The notes under the pieces: model-generated
Told to the model about the DNA's origin: nothing
Databases searched by the model: none
Seen by the model: the letters and a program-made list of their open reading frames with translations, nothing else
Source: Erysipelotrichaceae bacterium
Lineage (GTDB): Bacteria > Bacillota_I > Bacilli_A > Erysipelotrichales > Erysipelotrichaceae
Assembly (NCBI GenBank): GCA_024684175.1
Contig: JAIKXJ010000061.1
Span: 1-30,713, forward strand
Direction of reading: 5' to 3'
DNA: 30,713 nucleotides
In this document: one piece after another, positions 16,459-24,832 of the stretch
Layout of the letters: each line of letters starts with the position of its first letter
Position numbering within the stretch: position 1 is the stretch's first letter
Program-made: the position numbers and the translations under genes

Positions 16459-17081
16459 AAGTCCTCCTTTTGCATCTCACAGAATGCCTTCAGGATCTTC
16501 AGTCCGACTTCACCGCTTTTTTCAGGATGGAACTGGGTGCCCATCACGTTGCCTTTGGCGACGGCAGCTGTCAAAGGGGCACCGTAGTCGGTAAGAGCGA
16601 TCGTATCTTTTGCGCAGTCAAAAGCCGCATAGGAATGGACGAAATAGACATAGTCATGGTCATCGATGTAACGGAACAAGGGATGTTTTTCGCCCTGAAG
16701 CAGCAGCTCGTTCCAGCCCATGTGCGGGATCTTGAGCTCCTTCGGTATGACCTCGCCGATGAAACGGCAGGTCCCCGGAATGAGTCCGAGTCCTTCGTGA
16801 TGACCGTATTCTTCCGAGCTGTCAAAAAGTAGCTGCATCCCCAGACAGATGCCTAAGAGCGGTTTTCCTTTCTTCACTTCTTCTTTGATCAGCTGATCGA
16901 GCTTGGATCCCCGCAGTTTTTTTGCGGCGTCTTCAAAGGCGCCGACACCGGGCAGCAGGATCTTCTCGCAGTTTCTGATGGTCTCTTCGTCACGGGTCAC
17001 GACGGCGTTCTGGCCGATCGCATCGAAAGAAGATCTCAGGGAAAACAGGTTGCCGACGCCGTAGTCGATGATGGCGATCAT
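16455..17081 (-). CDS. hisH: Imidazole glycerol phosphate synthase, glutamine amidotransferase subunit
   Basis: This 208-residue class I glutaminase supplies ammonia to HisF. The triad is Cys79 (LLGICLGMQLLF), His185 and Glu187 (TQFHPEKSGEVG). The N-terminal IAIIDYGVGNLFS is diagnostic. It overlaps hisB by four bases upstream and hisA by four bases downstream. Confidence 0.96.
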   Translation of the reverse strand: MIAIIDYGVGNLFSLRSSFDAIGQNAVVTRDEETIRNCEKILLPGVGAFEDAAKKLRGSKLDQLIKEEVKKGKPLLGICLGMQLLFDSSEEYGHHEGLGLIPGTCRFIGEVIPKELKIPHMGWNELLLQGEKHPLFRYIDDHDYVYFVHSYAAFDCAKDTIALTDYGAPLTAAVAKGNVMGTQFHPEKSGEVGLKILKAFCEMQKEDL

Positions 17082-17665
17082 AGGACTCCTTTCGAGGAAG
17101 GGATGCGGTCTTCAAACCCCTCTTCGATGCGGACGGCTTGCGCCAGGACGCGTCCGGCTGCTTTGAAACAGGCCTCCAGGATGTGGTGGGAATTCTTTCC
17201 CGCCAGCATTTGAAAATGTAAGGAACAGTCGGCATTGCGCACGAAGCCGTACCAGAACTCTTCGGCCAGTTCCGTGTCGAAGTCGCCGACTTTTTCGCTT
17301 GGCAAAGTCACGCGCCAGTCTAGGAAACTGCGGCCGGAGAAATCGACCGCGCATAAAATGAGCGCCTCATCCATTGGTAAGATGATGTCGCCGTAGCGGT
17401 GGATCCCTTTCTTATCGCCCAAGGCCTTGAAGAAAGCCTGCCCCAGGACGATGCCGGTATCTTCGGTCAGATGATGGTAGTCGACCTGGATGTCGCCTTT
17501 TCCCTTAACGGTCAGATCGAAGTGGCCGTGACTGGCCAGCAGCTCCAGCACGTGATCCAGAAAACCGCAGCCGGTGGCGATCTGTGTCTTGCCGCTTCCG
17601 TAAAGATCCAGCTCGAGCTGGATCGACGTTTCTCTCGTTTCACGTGACAGACAAACTTTAGTCAT
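17078..17665 (-). CDS. hisB: Imidazoleglycerol-phosphate dehydratase
   Basis: This 195-residue monofunctional HisB converts IGP to imidazole-acetol phosphate. The two metal-binding repeats are HHLTED (His64, His65, Glu68) and HHILEACFKA (His160, His161, Glu164), with GCGFLDHVLELLASHG near the start. No phosphatase domain is attached, consistent with the separate PHP enzyme at the operon end. Its start overlaps the hisC end by 8 bases. Confidence 0.96.
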   Translation of the reverse strand: MTKVCLSRETRETSIQLELDLYGSGKTQIATGCGFLDHVLELLASHGHFDLTVKGKGDIQVDYHHLTEDTGIVLGQAFFKALGDKKGIHRYGDIILPMDEALILCAVDFSGRSFLDWRVTLPSEKVGDFDTELAEEFWYGFVRNADCSLHFQMLAGKNSHHILEACFKAAGRVLAQAVRIEEGFEDRIPSSKGVL

Positions 17666-18725
17666 GATTCACCTCCAGCAGCTGTTTCAATGCTTCAAAA
17701 AAGACCTGCATCTGTTCGTCGGTGCCGATGCTGATGCGGATGAAATCGTTCAGCCGCTCCGTATCAAAGTGACGGACCAGGATGCCCTTGTCTTTGAGAT
17801 CGAGATAAAGCTTCTTTCCCGGATAGGAAGGGTGTTTCGCAAACAGGAAGTTGGCCTGCGAGTCCGGGACTTCAAAGCCAAGCTCTTTCAGCCGTTTTGC
17901 CGAATCCTGTCTTGTTTTGCGGATCTTTTCGATGCAGCTTTGTAAGTAGCTTTGATCGCGCAGGGCACCGACACCGGCCATCATCGCCATCCGGTCGACA
18001 CAATAGGGGTTATTGGAATTGCGCAGCGTGTTGATGTCGGCGATCAGTTTTTTGTTTGCGATGATGTAGCCGAGCCGTCCGCCGGCCATGCCGTAGGATT
18101 TCGAGAAGGTGCGCACGACCATCAGATTGTCATACTTTCCGATCAAGGGGATGCAGGTGACATCGGAAAAATCGGCATAAGCTTCATCGATCACGACGAT
18201 GTTGTCAGGATTGGTCTGCAGGATCTCCTCAATGTCTTGAACGGAAAGACACAGGCCGGTCGGCGCGTTGGGGTTGGCAAGGAAGATCGTCTTACCTAAG
18301 TTTTTGTAGTTGTCGGGATCGACGGAGAGATCGTACTTGACCGGGATCGTCTGATATGTGACGTTGTTGAGATCGGCGATGACCTTATAGAAGCTGTAGG
18401 TCACATCCGGAAAAGCGAGCGGATGATCTTTGTCACAATAGGCCATGAGCGCATAGTTGAGGGCTTCGTCCGATCCGTTGGTGAAGACGATCTCGTCTTT
18501 ATCGATATGAAAGACATCGGCTGCCGTTTCCCGCAGGATCAGGGCATCGGGATCGGAATACAGGTTGAGCTCGCCGGCCTGTAAGCGCGCCAGCCGCTGG
18601 GCCAGCGGGGAAGGCGGGAAGGGTAACTCATTGGTGTTGAGTTTGATGTAGGACTTGTCGCAGGGCTGTTCGCCCGGAACATAGGGGACAAGGTCCTGAT
18701 GTGCGGATACAAGGAACGAACTCAT
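17658..18725 (-). CDS. hisC: Histidinol-phosphate aminotransferase
   Basis: This 355-residue fold-type I PLP enzyme transaminates imidazole-acetol phosphate with glutamate. The PLP lysine is Lys209 in RTFSKSYGMAGGRLGY. Other features are IKLNTNELPFPPSP, FTNGSDEALN, NPNAPTG and VIDEAYADF. It overlaps hisD by four bases (ATGA). Confidence 0.95.
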   Translation of the reverse strand: MSSFLVSAHQDLVPYVPGEQPCDKSYIKLNTNELPFPPSPLAQRLARLQAGELNLYSDPDALILRETAADVFHIDKDEIVFTNGSDEALNYALMAYCDKDHPLAFPDVTYSFYKVIADLNNVTYQTIPVKYDLSVDPDNYKNLGKTIFLANPNAPTGLCLSVQDIEEILQTNPDNIVVIDEAYADFSDVTCIPLIGKYDNLMVVRTFSKSYGMAGGRLGYIIANKKLIADINTLRNSNNPYCVDRMAMMAGVGALRDQSYLQSCIEKIRKTRQDSAKRLKELGFEVPDSQANFLFAKHPSYPGKKLYLDLKDKGILVRHFDTERLNDFIRISIGTDEQMQVFFEALKQLLEVNHD

Positions 18726-20002
18726 AGATCCTCCTTCAGACGGATGAGGGCACTGCGGGCATGACCGTCGAGCCCTTCTTTTTTCGCAAAGGCAGCGATC
18801 TTTTCGGCTGCTTTATTCAGAGCTTCTTTGGAATAGTAAGAGTACTGCATCTTCTTGACGAAGTCATCGACCGACAGCGGGGAAGAGAACCTTGCGGTAC
18901 CGGACGTCGGCAGGATGTGGTTGGTCCCGGCGAAGTAGTCACCCAGGGCTTCCGGCGTGTGACTTCCCAAGAAGAGCGAACCGGCATTTCTGACCGCATC
19001 GAGATGATCGAAGGGGTCTTTGATGCACAGCTCCAGATGTTCCGGAGCGATGCGGTTGGCGATGACGATCGCCTGATCGATGGAATCGGTCAGGATGATC
19101 TTGCCGTTGTTTTCGATGGAAGCGCCGGCGATATCTTTGCGCGGCAGGACCGAAAGCTGCTGTTCGATCTCCAATGCCGTTGCTTCCGCGATCCGCTTGG
19201 AATCGGTGACTAAGACGGCAGAGGCCATCTTATCGTGTTCCGCCTGCGCCAACATGTCGGCGGCCAGGTAACGGGGATCGCCTCCTTCATCGGCGACGAT
19301 CAGGATCTCACTGGGTCCGGCGATCATATCGATCGATACCAGACCGTAGACCTGCCGTTTGGCTTCCGCCACATAGGCGTTGCCCGGTCCGACGATCTTG
19401 TCGACTTTGGGAACGGTCTTCGTGCCATAGGCTAAGGCGCCGATGGCCTGGGCACCGCCGGCTTTGAAGATGCGGTCGGCTCCGGCGATGTGAGCGGATG
19501 CCAGGATGGCGTCGGCGATCTTTCCGTTTTTGTCGGGTGGGGAGATCATGAAGATGTTTTTACAGCCGGCGATCTTTGCCGGGATGATATTCATCAGCAC
19601 GGAAGAAGGGTAGCTGGCACTGCCGCCCGGGACATAGACGCCGACGTTTTCCATCGGCAGGATCTTCTGTCCCAGCAGGATGCCGTCTTCTTCGTTCAGC
19701 AGGAAACCGTTGCGTTTCTGAAGTTCGTGGAAGCGGCGGATGTTGGCAGCCGCTTCTTTAAGGATCTTCAGGAAGGAAGGCTCGATCCTCAACAGGGCAT
19801 CGTCGATCTCTTCCCATGATACTTCAAGCTCTGCCAGATCGGCATGATCGAAGCGCAGCGTATATTCTTTCAAGGCTCCGTCGCCTCTTTCTTTGACATC
19901 GTTCAAGATCTCTCTGACGGTGTCCGTGACCGAAAAGACCGGCTCGTGACGTGCGAAGATCTCTTCTTCTCTGACTTCGTTGACATTCAGTATCCTGATC
20001 AT
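18722..20002 (-). CDS. hisD: Histidinol dehydrogenase
   Basis: This 426-residue zinc enzyme oxidises histidinol to histidine with two NAD. Gln253 and His256 (AQAEHDKMAS), Asp in SVDDF and His in GLDGHARSA match the zinc ligands. VPGGSASYPSS, VGPGNAYVAEAKRQV and DMIAGPSEILIVAD are family motifs. It overlaps hisZG by four bases. In this operon it precedes hisC although it acts last. Confidence 0.96.
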   Translation of the reverse strand: MIRILNVNEVREEEIFARHEPVFSVTDTVREILNDVKERGDGALKEYTLRFDHADLAELEVSWEEIDDALLRIEPSFLKILKEAAANIRRFHELQKRNGFLLNEEDGILLGQKILPMENVGVYVPGGSASYPSSVLMNIIPAKIAGCKNIFMISPPDKNGKIADAILASAHIAGADRIFKAGGAQAIGALAYGTKTVPKVDKIVGPGNAYVAEAKRQVYGLVSIDMIAGPSEILIVADEGGDPRYLAADMLAQAEHDKMASAVLVTDSKRIAEATALEIEQQLSVLPRKDIAGASIENNGKIILTDSIDQAIVIANRIAPEHLELCIKDPFDHLDAVRNAGSLFLGSHTPEALGDYFAGTNHILPTSGTARFSSPLSVDDFVKKMQYSYYSKEALNKAAEKIAAFAKKEGLDGHARSALIRLKEDL

Positions 20003-21558
20003 ATCTGTCCTTCTTTCTTGTTCAGTGCTTCCAGCAGTTTTGCGATCTGCGGATGTTTAAAGGCATAGGAGGAGCGGTTTGCGATAAGCCTTGCCGAGAT
20101 CTCCATGATCTCTTCTTTGACGCTCAATCCGTTTTCTTTGAGGGTCTTGCCGGTCTCGACGATGTCGACGATGACATCGGAAAGTCCCAGGATTGGAGCG
20201 ATCTCGATGGAACCGTTGAGACGGATGATGTCGATCTGCCGGCCGATGGAACGGTAATAGGCCCGGGCAATGGCAGGGAATTTCGTTGCCACCTTCAGGG
20301 TCTTGTAGGGATCGTCTTTTGTTTCGTTCGGGGCGGCAACGGCCATCTTGCATAGACCGGTCCGCAGGTCGAGCAGTTCGTAAACGTCCGGTCCGTATTC
20401 CGCCAGGATGTCTTTACCGGCCACGCCTAAGTCGGCGCTGCCGCGTTCCACATAGACCGTGACATCCGAGGGTTTGACCCAGAAATAGCGAATCTTTTTT
20501 TGTGCATCTTCAAAGACGAGTTTCCGGTTTTCCGCCAGGACGCCCGGACAGTCGTAGCCGGCATCCGCAAAGCGCCGGTAGACGTTTTCGCCCAAACGTC
20601 CTTTGGGCAGGGCGATATTGAGCCAGCCGTCGTTTTCTTTGTCCGGCTCTTCTTCCAGAAGACCGGTGTAGACAGCGAAACCGATGGCCTCGGAAGCTTT
20701 GTTGAGTTTTTCCATCAGCCGGTCATACTGTCCGCCGGAGAGGATCGGGTCGGCTACGGAAGGCAGCCAGCCTTTGAAGATGATGCCGTTGTAATAATTG
20801 ATGTCGTCGGTCAGTGAGGTGTCGATGACGATCTTGTCTTCGTAGCCTTTTTCTTTCAGAAGCGGCAGGATCTTCAGAAGCGAAGGATCGATCTGTGTTT
20901 CTTCATAGAGTTCTTCAAGATCCTTTTGAACTTCGGGGAGCTTGCCGTTACAGGCGATGAGTTTTTCCATGAGCGGGATCTTGTTTTCAGCCAGGGAATT
21001 CTCTTTGAAGAAGGAAGGCAGTTCGTGAGCTTTCTTTTCTTTCAGGATGTCAAAGAGCTGTTTCCGCTGCGTCGGCGAAACGGCACAGCTGCCGATGAGG
21101 GCTTCACTCAGATCCAGATCGGAAAGAGTCAAAAGGAAGTTTCCGGAGATCGTTTCCAGTGATGCCAGGGCAAGCTGTATCACGCCGAGCAGGTCGTCTT
21201 CTTTCAGCTGTCCGAAACACTCGATGCCGGTCTGTAAGATCTCCTTAAAAAAACCGGAACCCCGGTCGGAGCGGTAGACGTTCTCGTTGTAATAGAGTTT
21301 TGTGAGCTCTTCTTTTCCCGCTTTGTGATTCTTGACGATGGAAAGCGTGACGTCCGGTTTCAAAGCCATCAGCCGGCCGTTGGTGTCGGTGAAGGTGAGG
21401 ACCTGGTCGGAGACCAGAAAATCTTTGTTTTGGGCATAGAGATCATACTCTTCGAACTTTGACATCTTGTACAAGCGGTAACCGTTTTGCGCATAGAGGT
21501 CTTTGAGCGAAAAGATGATCTTCTCACTGTAGGAGAGAAGACCGTCAGAGATCTTCAT
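19999..21558 (-). CDS. hisZG: HisZ-HisG fusion: ATP phosphoribosyltransferase, regulatory plus catalytic parts
   Basis: One 519-residue chain joins two proteins that are usually separate. Residues 1 to about 300 are HisZ, a histidyl-tRNA synthetase paralogue without synthetase activity (SEKIIFSLKDLYAQNGYRL, TDTNGRLMALKPDVTLSIVK, YRSDRG, and SGGQYDRLM near 274-282). Residues about 311-519 are short-form HisG (IALPKGRLGENVYRRF, ERGSADLGVAGKDIL, and the PRPP loop SDVIVDIVETGKTLKENGL at about 460-478). Short-form HisG needs HisZ for activity and histidine feedback. The start at 21558 follows AAAGGA; a longer upstream frame reads through the yerC-like gene antisense to its sense and has no family match. 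The frame is continuous, so this is not a frameshift artefact visible here. Confidence 0.93.
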   Translation of the reverse strand: MKISDGLLSYSEKIIFSLKDLYAQNGYRLYKMSKFEEYDLYAQNKDFLVSDQVLTFTDTNGRLMALKPDVTLSIVKNHKAGKEELTKLYYNENVYRSDRGSGFFKEILQTGIECFGQLKEDDLLGVIQLALASLETISGNFLLTLSDLDLSEALIGSCAVSPTQRKQLFDILKEKKAHELPSFFKENSLAENKIPLMEKLIACNGKLPEVQKDLEELYEETQIDPSLLKILPLLKEKGYEDKIVIDTSLTDDINYYNGIIFKGWLPSVADPILSGGQYDRLMEKLNKASEAIGFAVYTGLLEEEPDKENDGWLNIALPKGRLGENVYRRFADAGYDCPGVLAENRKLVFEDAQKKIRYFWVKPSDVTVYVERGSADLGVAGKDILAEYGPDVYELLDLRTGLCKMAVAAPNETKDDPYKTLKVATKFPAIARAYYRSIGRQIDIIRLNGSIEIAPILGLSDVIVDIVETGKTLKENGLSVKEEIMEISARLIANRSSYAFKHPQIAKLLEALNKKEGQI

Positions 21559-21853
21559 CGATGAGTCCTTTCTGCTGCAGTCTGCGGATGATGTTCTTGT
21601 AACCTTCGTCTCCGTAGTTGTAGCAGCGGGAGACGCGGGAGATGGTGGTCGTCGAAGCACCGGTCTTTTTCGAGATCTCCTGATAGCTGATCCCTTTGGC
21701 GATCATCACGGCAGTCTCAAGGCGCTGGGCCATGTTCTGCAGTTCGTTGATCGTGCATAGGTCATCAAAAAAAGCTTCGCATTCTTTTTCGTTTTCCAGC
21801 AAAGGAATGGCCTGAAACAGCCGCTTGATCGAATCGTTTATATACTTAGGCAT
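21545..21853 (-). CDS. yerC: TrpR-like regulator (YerC/YecD family), candidate histidine repressor
   Basis: This 102-residue helical DNA-binding protein of the Trp-repressor superfamily carries a helix-turn-helix at about residues 54-78 (GISYQEISKKTGASTTTISRVSRCYN). The start at 21853 follows GAGG at 6 bases; a GTG four codons upstream is possible. It is the first gene of the his operon, overlaps hisZG by 14 bases, and lies directly behind a palindromic operator (21887-21906). TrpR-family proteins at this position have been proposed as histidine regulators (HisR) in Firmicutes. The family call is strong; the regulon is inferred from context. Confidence 0.88.
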   Translation of the reverse strand: MPKYINDSIKRLFQAIPLLENEKECEAFFDDLCTINELQNMAQRLETAVMIAKGISYQEISKKTGASTTTISRVSRCYNYGDEGYKNIIRRLQQKGLIDEDL

Positions 21854-21879
21854 ACTTATCCTCACTTTCGCATGGTGTC

Positions 21880-21885
21880 ATTATA
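21880..21885 (-). promoter_or_regulatory. -10 element of the his operon
   Basis: TATAAT on the minus strand, 26 bases before the yerC-like start codon. The region 16-18 bases upstream (for example CTCGCT) is a poor -35 and lies in the operator, so the promoter may be weak or need help. Confidence 0.65.
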
Positions 21886-21886
21886 G

Positions 21887-21906
21887 CGCTTTACCATACT
21901 AAAGCG
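21887..21906. promoter_or_regulatory. Palindromic operator of the his operon
   Basis: CGCTTTACCATACTAAAGCG has perfect 7-base arms (CGCTTTA/TAAAGCG) around a 6-base centre. It sits one base upstream of the his -10 and fills the spacer and -35 region, where a dimeric repressor would block RNA polymerase. The adjacent TrpR-like gene is the obvious binder, but that is inference. Confidence 0.65.
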
Positions 21907-21971
21907 AGTTGACCGACGGTACAGGATGTCCGGATCTTGGAGAAAATGTGAGCGAAGTTGTTTTTTTATAT

Positions 21972-21995
21972 GAAAAAGGCTTCTTTGCGAAGCCT
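21972..21995 (-). terminator. Terminator of the tdh-kbl operon
   Basis: On the minus strand AGGCTTC (21995-21989) pairs with GAAGCCT (21983-21977), followed by five T counting the last stem base. It begins at the stop codon of the 146-residue gene. Confidence 0.85.
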
Positions 21996-22435
21996 CAGTA
22001 AGCATCGGCGGAATCGTTGAGGATCCGGCCGAGCTTTTCTTTCAATGACGTGTTCTTTTCGATCCAGCAAAGAAGGGAATCGTTTCTTGAGACCGTGTTC
22101 CCGTAGACCAGGCTCATGATCAGCCCTTTGTCGCTGTCTTCCTCGCTCAGGATCGTTTCCAGAAGATCCAGGACTCTTTCGCCGTTTTCTTCTTTCAAAG
22201 TCAGAGTGCTCTGCAAGATCCGGACGATATCGGAAAAGGGGAGCCAGGCTTTGGCGGGGTCGGCTTTTGCCTGATCGAAGTATTCTTCGATGAGTTCCTG
22301 CCGCCACTGTTCCAAGGTGTCTTTTGCGATCGATAGAGCGGCGAACGCATGATATGCGTCAGGCACTTCTCTGGCCATCTGATACAGCCGTCCCTTGTAC
22401 CTTCTGAACAGGGATCGGGCTTCTTCGAGGTCCAT
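21995..22435 (-). CDS. Hypothetical protein coupled to kbl
   Basis: This 146-residue protein is mostly helical, acidic and soluble ([24 protein letters not shown], then SDIVRILQSTLTLKEENGERVLDLLETIL). No signal peptide, membrane segment or catalytic motif is seen, and I do not recognise a family. The ATG at 22435 shares a base with the kbl stop (TAATG), indicating translational coupling; a longer frame from 22477 overlaps kbl and seems less likely. It ends at the operon terminator. Position suggests a link to threonine/glycine metabolism, but nothing in the sequence confirms it. Confidence 0.7.
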   Translation of the reverse strand: MDLEEARSLFRRYKGRLYQMAREVPDAYHAFAALSIAKDTLEQWRQELIEEYFDQAKADPAKAWLPFSDIVRILQSTLTLKEENGERVLDLLETILSEEDSDKGLIMSLVYGNTVSRNDSLLCWIEKNTSLKEKLGRILNDSADAY

Positions 22436-23634
22436 TATCCCTGATTCTCGACTTCTTCCCGGGTCTTTATCAGGCAATCGATGACGTGATCGATGTCTTC
22501 CTTCGTGTGGTTGGCACAGACTTGCGTACGGATCCTGGCCTTGCCTTTCGGAACGACCGGGTAGGAGAAGGAGACGACATAGATGCCTTTCTCTCTCATC
22601 TTGGCTGCATAGTTTCCGGCTTTGATCTCGTCGTACAACATGATCGGTACGATCGGGTGTACACCGTCGATGATGTCGAAGCCGTTTTCTTTCAGTTTCT
22701 CACGGTAGTATTTCGTGAGCTCCATCAGATGTTTCCTCTCTTCGCCGCTTTCCGACAACATGTCGAAGAGTTCGATGGAAGCGCCGGCGATGGCCGGTGC
22801 CAGGGTGTTGGAGAACAGATACGGTCTGCTTCTTTGACGCAGCAGATCGATGATCTCTTTCCTGCCGGAAGTGTAGCCGCCGGAAGCACCGCCCAGGGCT
22901 TTGCCTAAAGTGCCGGTGATGACATCGACTCTGCCCTGTACGCCGCAGTATTCGACCGAACCGCCGCCGTGTTCTCCTAAGAAACCGGCCGCATGGGAGT
23001 CGTCGACCATGACCAGGGCACCGAATTCGTCGGCGAGATCGCAGATGCCTTTGAGGTCGCAGATGATGCCGTCCATCGAGAAGACGCCGTCGGTGGCGAT
23101 CATCTTGATACGGGCACCGTTTTCATCGGCTTCAATGAGTTTCTGACGCAGGTCATTCATGTCGTTGTTTTTGTAGCGGTAGCGTTTCGCTTTGCACAGG
23201 CGGACGCCGTCGATGATCGAAGCGTGGTTGAGTTCATCGGAGATGACCGCATCTTCTTCGCCCAGCAGGGTCTCAAACAGACCGCCGTTGGCATCGAAGC
23301 AGGAAGAGTACAGGATCGTGTCTTCCGTCTTCAGGAATGCGGAGATCTTGGCTTCCAAAGTCTTGTGTATGTCTTGCGTGCCGCAGATGAAACGTACGGA
23401 AGCTAAGCCATAACCTTTTTCATCGTAGGTCCTTTTGGCGGCTTCGATCAGCCGTTTGGAGTTGCCTAAGCCCAGGTAGTTGTTGGCACACATGTTCAAA
23501 AGCTTTTCGCCGTTCTCCATCAGGATGTAGGCACCTTGCGGAGAGACATAGGCGGCTTCGGCCTTGAACAAGCCGGCGTCTTTGATGTCGTCTACGGTCT
23601 TCTTGTAAAAGTTCAATGTTTCTTTTCTGTTCAT
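22435..23634 (-). CDS. kbl: Glycine C-acetyltransferase (2-amino-3-ketobutyrate CoA ligase)
   Basis: This 399-residue PLP enzyme of the alpha-oxoamine synthase family cleaves 2-amino-3-ketobutyrate with CoA to glycine and acetyl-CoA. The PLP lysine is Lys245 ([18 protein letters not shown]). [47 protein letters not shown] and [11 protein letters not shown] are characteristic. It overlaps tdh by four bases, making a two-step threonine degradation unit. Confidence 0.96.
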   Translation of the reverse strand: MNRKETLNFYKKTVDDIKDAGLFKAEAAYVSPQGAYILMENGEKLLNMCANNYLGLGNSKRLIEAAKRTYDEKGYGLASVRFICGTQDIHKTLEAKISAFLKTEDTILYSSCFDANGGLFETLLGEEDAVISDELNHASIIDGVRLCKAKRYRYKNNDMNDLRQKLIEADENGARIKMIATDGVFSMDGIICDLKGICDLADEFGALVMVDDSHAAGFLGEHGGGSVEYCGVQGRVDVITGTLGKALGGASGGYTSGRKEIIDLLRQRSRPYLFSNTLAPAIAGASIELFDMLSESGEERKHLMELTKYYREKLKENGFDIIDGVHPIVPIMLYDEIKAGNYAAKMREKGIYVVSFSYPVVPKGKARIRTQVCANHTKEDIDHVIDCLIKTREEVENQG

Positions 23635-24701
23635 AACTGCTCCACCTTATCGATATTCGTCCAATCCAGTATGACTTTGCCCGAGTTGCCCGACAGCATC
23701 GCATCAAAACCTTTCTGATAGTCGGTGATGTCAAAGCGGTGCGTGATGATCTTCGAGATGTCCAGACCCGCCTCGATCATCGTCGTCATCTTGTACCAGG
23801 TATCCCAGACTTTGCGTCCGTAGATGCCTTTGAGGTTGAGTCCGGAGAAGATGACCTTTTCCATATCCACTTCGGTATTGTCCGGCAAGAGTCCCAACAA
23901 GGCGATGTTGCCGCCGTTTTTCATGTTGTGGATCATCTGGTTGAGCGCGCTCGGCGCACCGGACATCTCCAGACCGACGTCGAAGCCTTCTTTCATGCCG
24001 ATCTGCTTCATGACGTCTTCCAGTTTTTCTTTCTTGAGGTCGACCGTGCGGGTCGCGCCTAAGGTCCTGGCCATTTCAAGACGGTAGTCGTTGAAATCGG
24101 TGACGACGACGTGTCTCGCGCCGGAGAACTTGACGATAGCTGCTGCCATGCATCCGATCGGTCCGGCACCGGTGATCAGGACATCTTCGCCTAAGACATC
24201 GTAGGTCAGCGCGGTATGCGTTGCATTACCATACGGATCAAAAATGGCATACATCTCTTCCGGAATGTTCTTCCGGGTCTTCCAGACATTGACATAAGGG
24301 ATGACCAGATATTCGGCAAAGGCACCGTTGCGGTTGACGCCGACGCCTTCCGCGTTGCGGCAGTTCTCGCGGTGTCCTTCCAGACAGTTGCGGCACTTGC
24401 CGCAGGTGATGTGGCCTTCGCCGGAGACGATGTCGCCGGGTTTGAAGCCTCTGGCACCCGGGCCGGTCTCGACGACTTCGCCGACATATTCGTGACCGAT
24501 GGTCAGACCGGGCTTGATGGTCTTTTGTGCCCATTTGTTCCATTGATAGATGTGAACGTCAGTACCGCAGATGGCAGTCTTGCGGATCTTGATCTTGACG
24601 TCGTTGTAGCCGACTTCGGGGATCGGAACGCGCTTTGGCCAGATGCCGACTTCCGGCTTTTCTTTGACCAAAGCCCACATGGTATTATCATTTGTTTCCA
24701 T
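23631..24701 (-). CDS. tdh: L-threonine 3-dehydrogenase (zinc, MDR family)
   Basis: This 356-residue enzyme oxidises threonine to 2-amino-3-ketobutyrate with NAD. Features are the catalytic zinc Cys45 ([17 protein letters not shown]), [12 protein letters not shown], the structural zinc lobe [15 protein letters not shown], the Rossmann motif [12 protein letters not shown] and a C-terminal [16 protein letters not shown]. The start at 24701 is chosen because AGAGGAAG lies about 6 bases upstream; the frame extends seven codons further to 24722, which would overlap the -10. The product feeds Kbl, and glycine so made can enter the riboswitch-controlled cleavage system. Confidence 0.96.
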   Translation of the reverse strand: METNDNTMWALVKEKPEVGIWPKRVPIPEVGYNDVKIKIRKTAICGTDVHIYQWNKWAQKTIKPGLTIGHEYVGEVVETGPGARGFKPGDIVSGEGHITCGKCRNCLEGHRENCRNAEGVGVNRNGAFAEYLVIPYVNVWKTRKNIPEEMYAIFDPYGNATHTALTYDVLGEDVLITGAGPIGCMAAAIVKFSGARHVVVTDFNDYRLEMARTLGATRTVDLKKEKLEDVMKQIGMKEGFDVGLEMSGAPSALNQMIHNMKNGGNIALLGLLPDNTEVDMEKVIFSGLNLKGIYGRKVWDTWYKMTTMIEAGLDISKIITHRFDITDYQKGFDAMLSGNSGKVILDWTNIDKVEQL

Positions 24702-24720
24702 ATAACTTCCTCTTGTCTTC

Positions 24721-24726
24721 ATTATA
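24721..24726 (-). promoter_or_regulatory. -10 element of the tdh-kbl operon
   Basis: TATAAT on the minus strand, 19 bases before the tdh start. The expected -35 region has no good match. Confidence 0.5.
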
Positions 24727-24780
24727 GCTCATGAAGGGCACCTGCAGGACAGCTTCGAATGGATTTGATCCGGGAAAAGA

Positions 24781-24810
24781 AAAAAAGATACAGCCGCCTG
24801 AGGCTGTATC
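24781..24810 (-). terminator. Terminator of the SH3-domain membrane protein gene
   Basis: On the minus strand GATACAGCC (24810-24802) pairs with GGCTGTATC (24795-24787), a perfect 9-bp stem with a 6-base loop and seven T counting the base before the stem end. Confidence 0.93.
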
Positions 24811-24832
24811 TTCGGCAGAGAATAGTCTTTCG

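Noticed and set aside
21558..21660. 34-codon N-terminal extension of the HisZ-HisG frame
   Set aside because: It is out of frame with and overlaps the TrpR-like gene, has a Thr/Pro/Arg-rich shadow composition, and the ATG at 21558 has a good ribosome-binding site and starts the HisZ homology.
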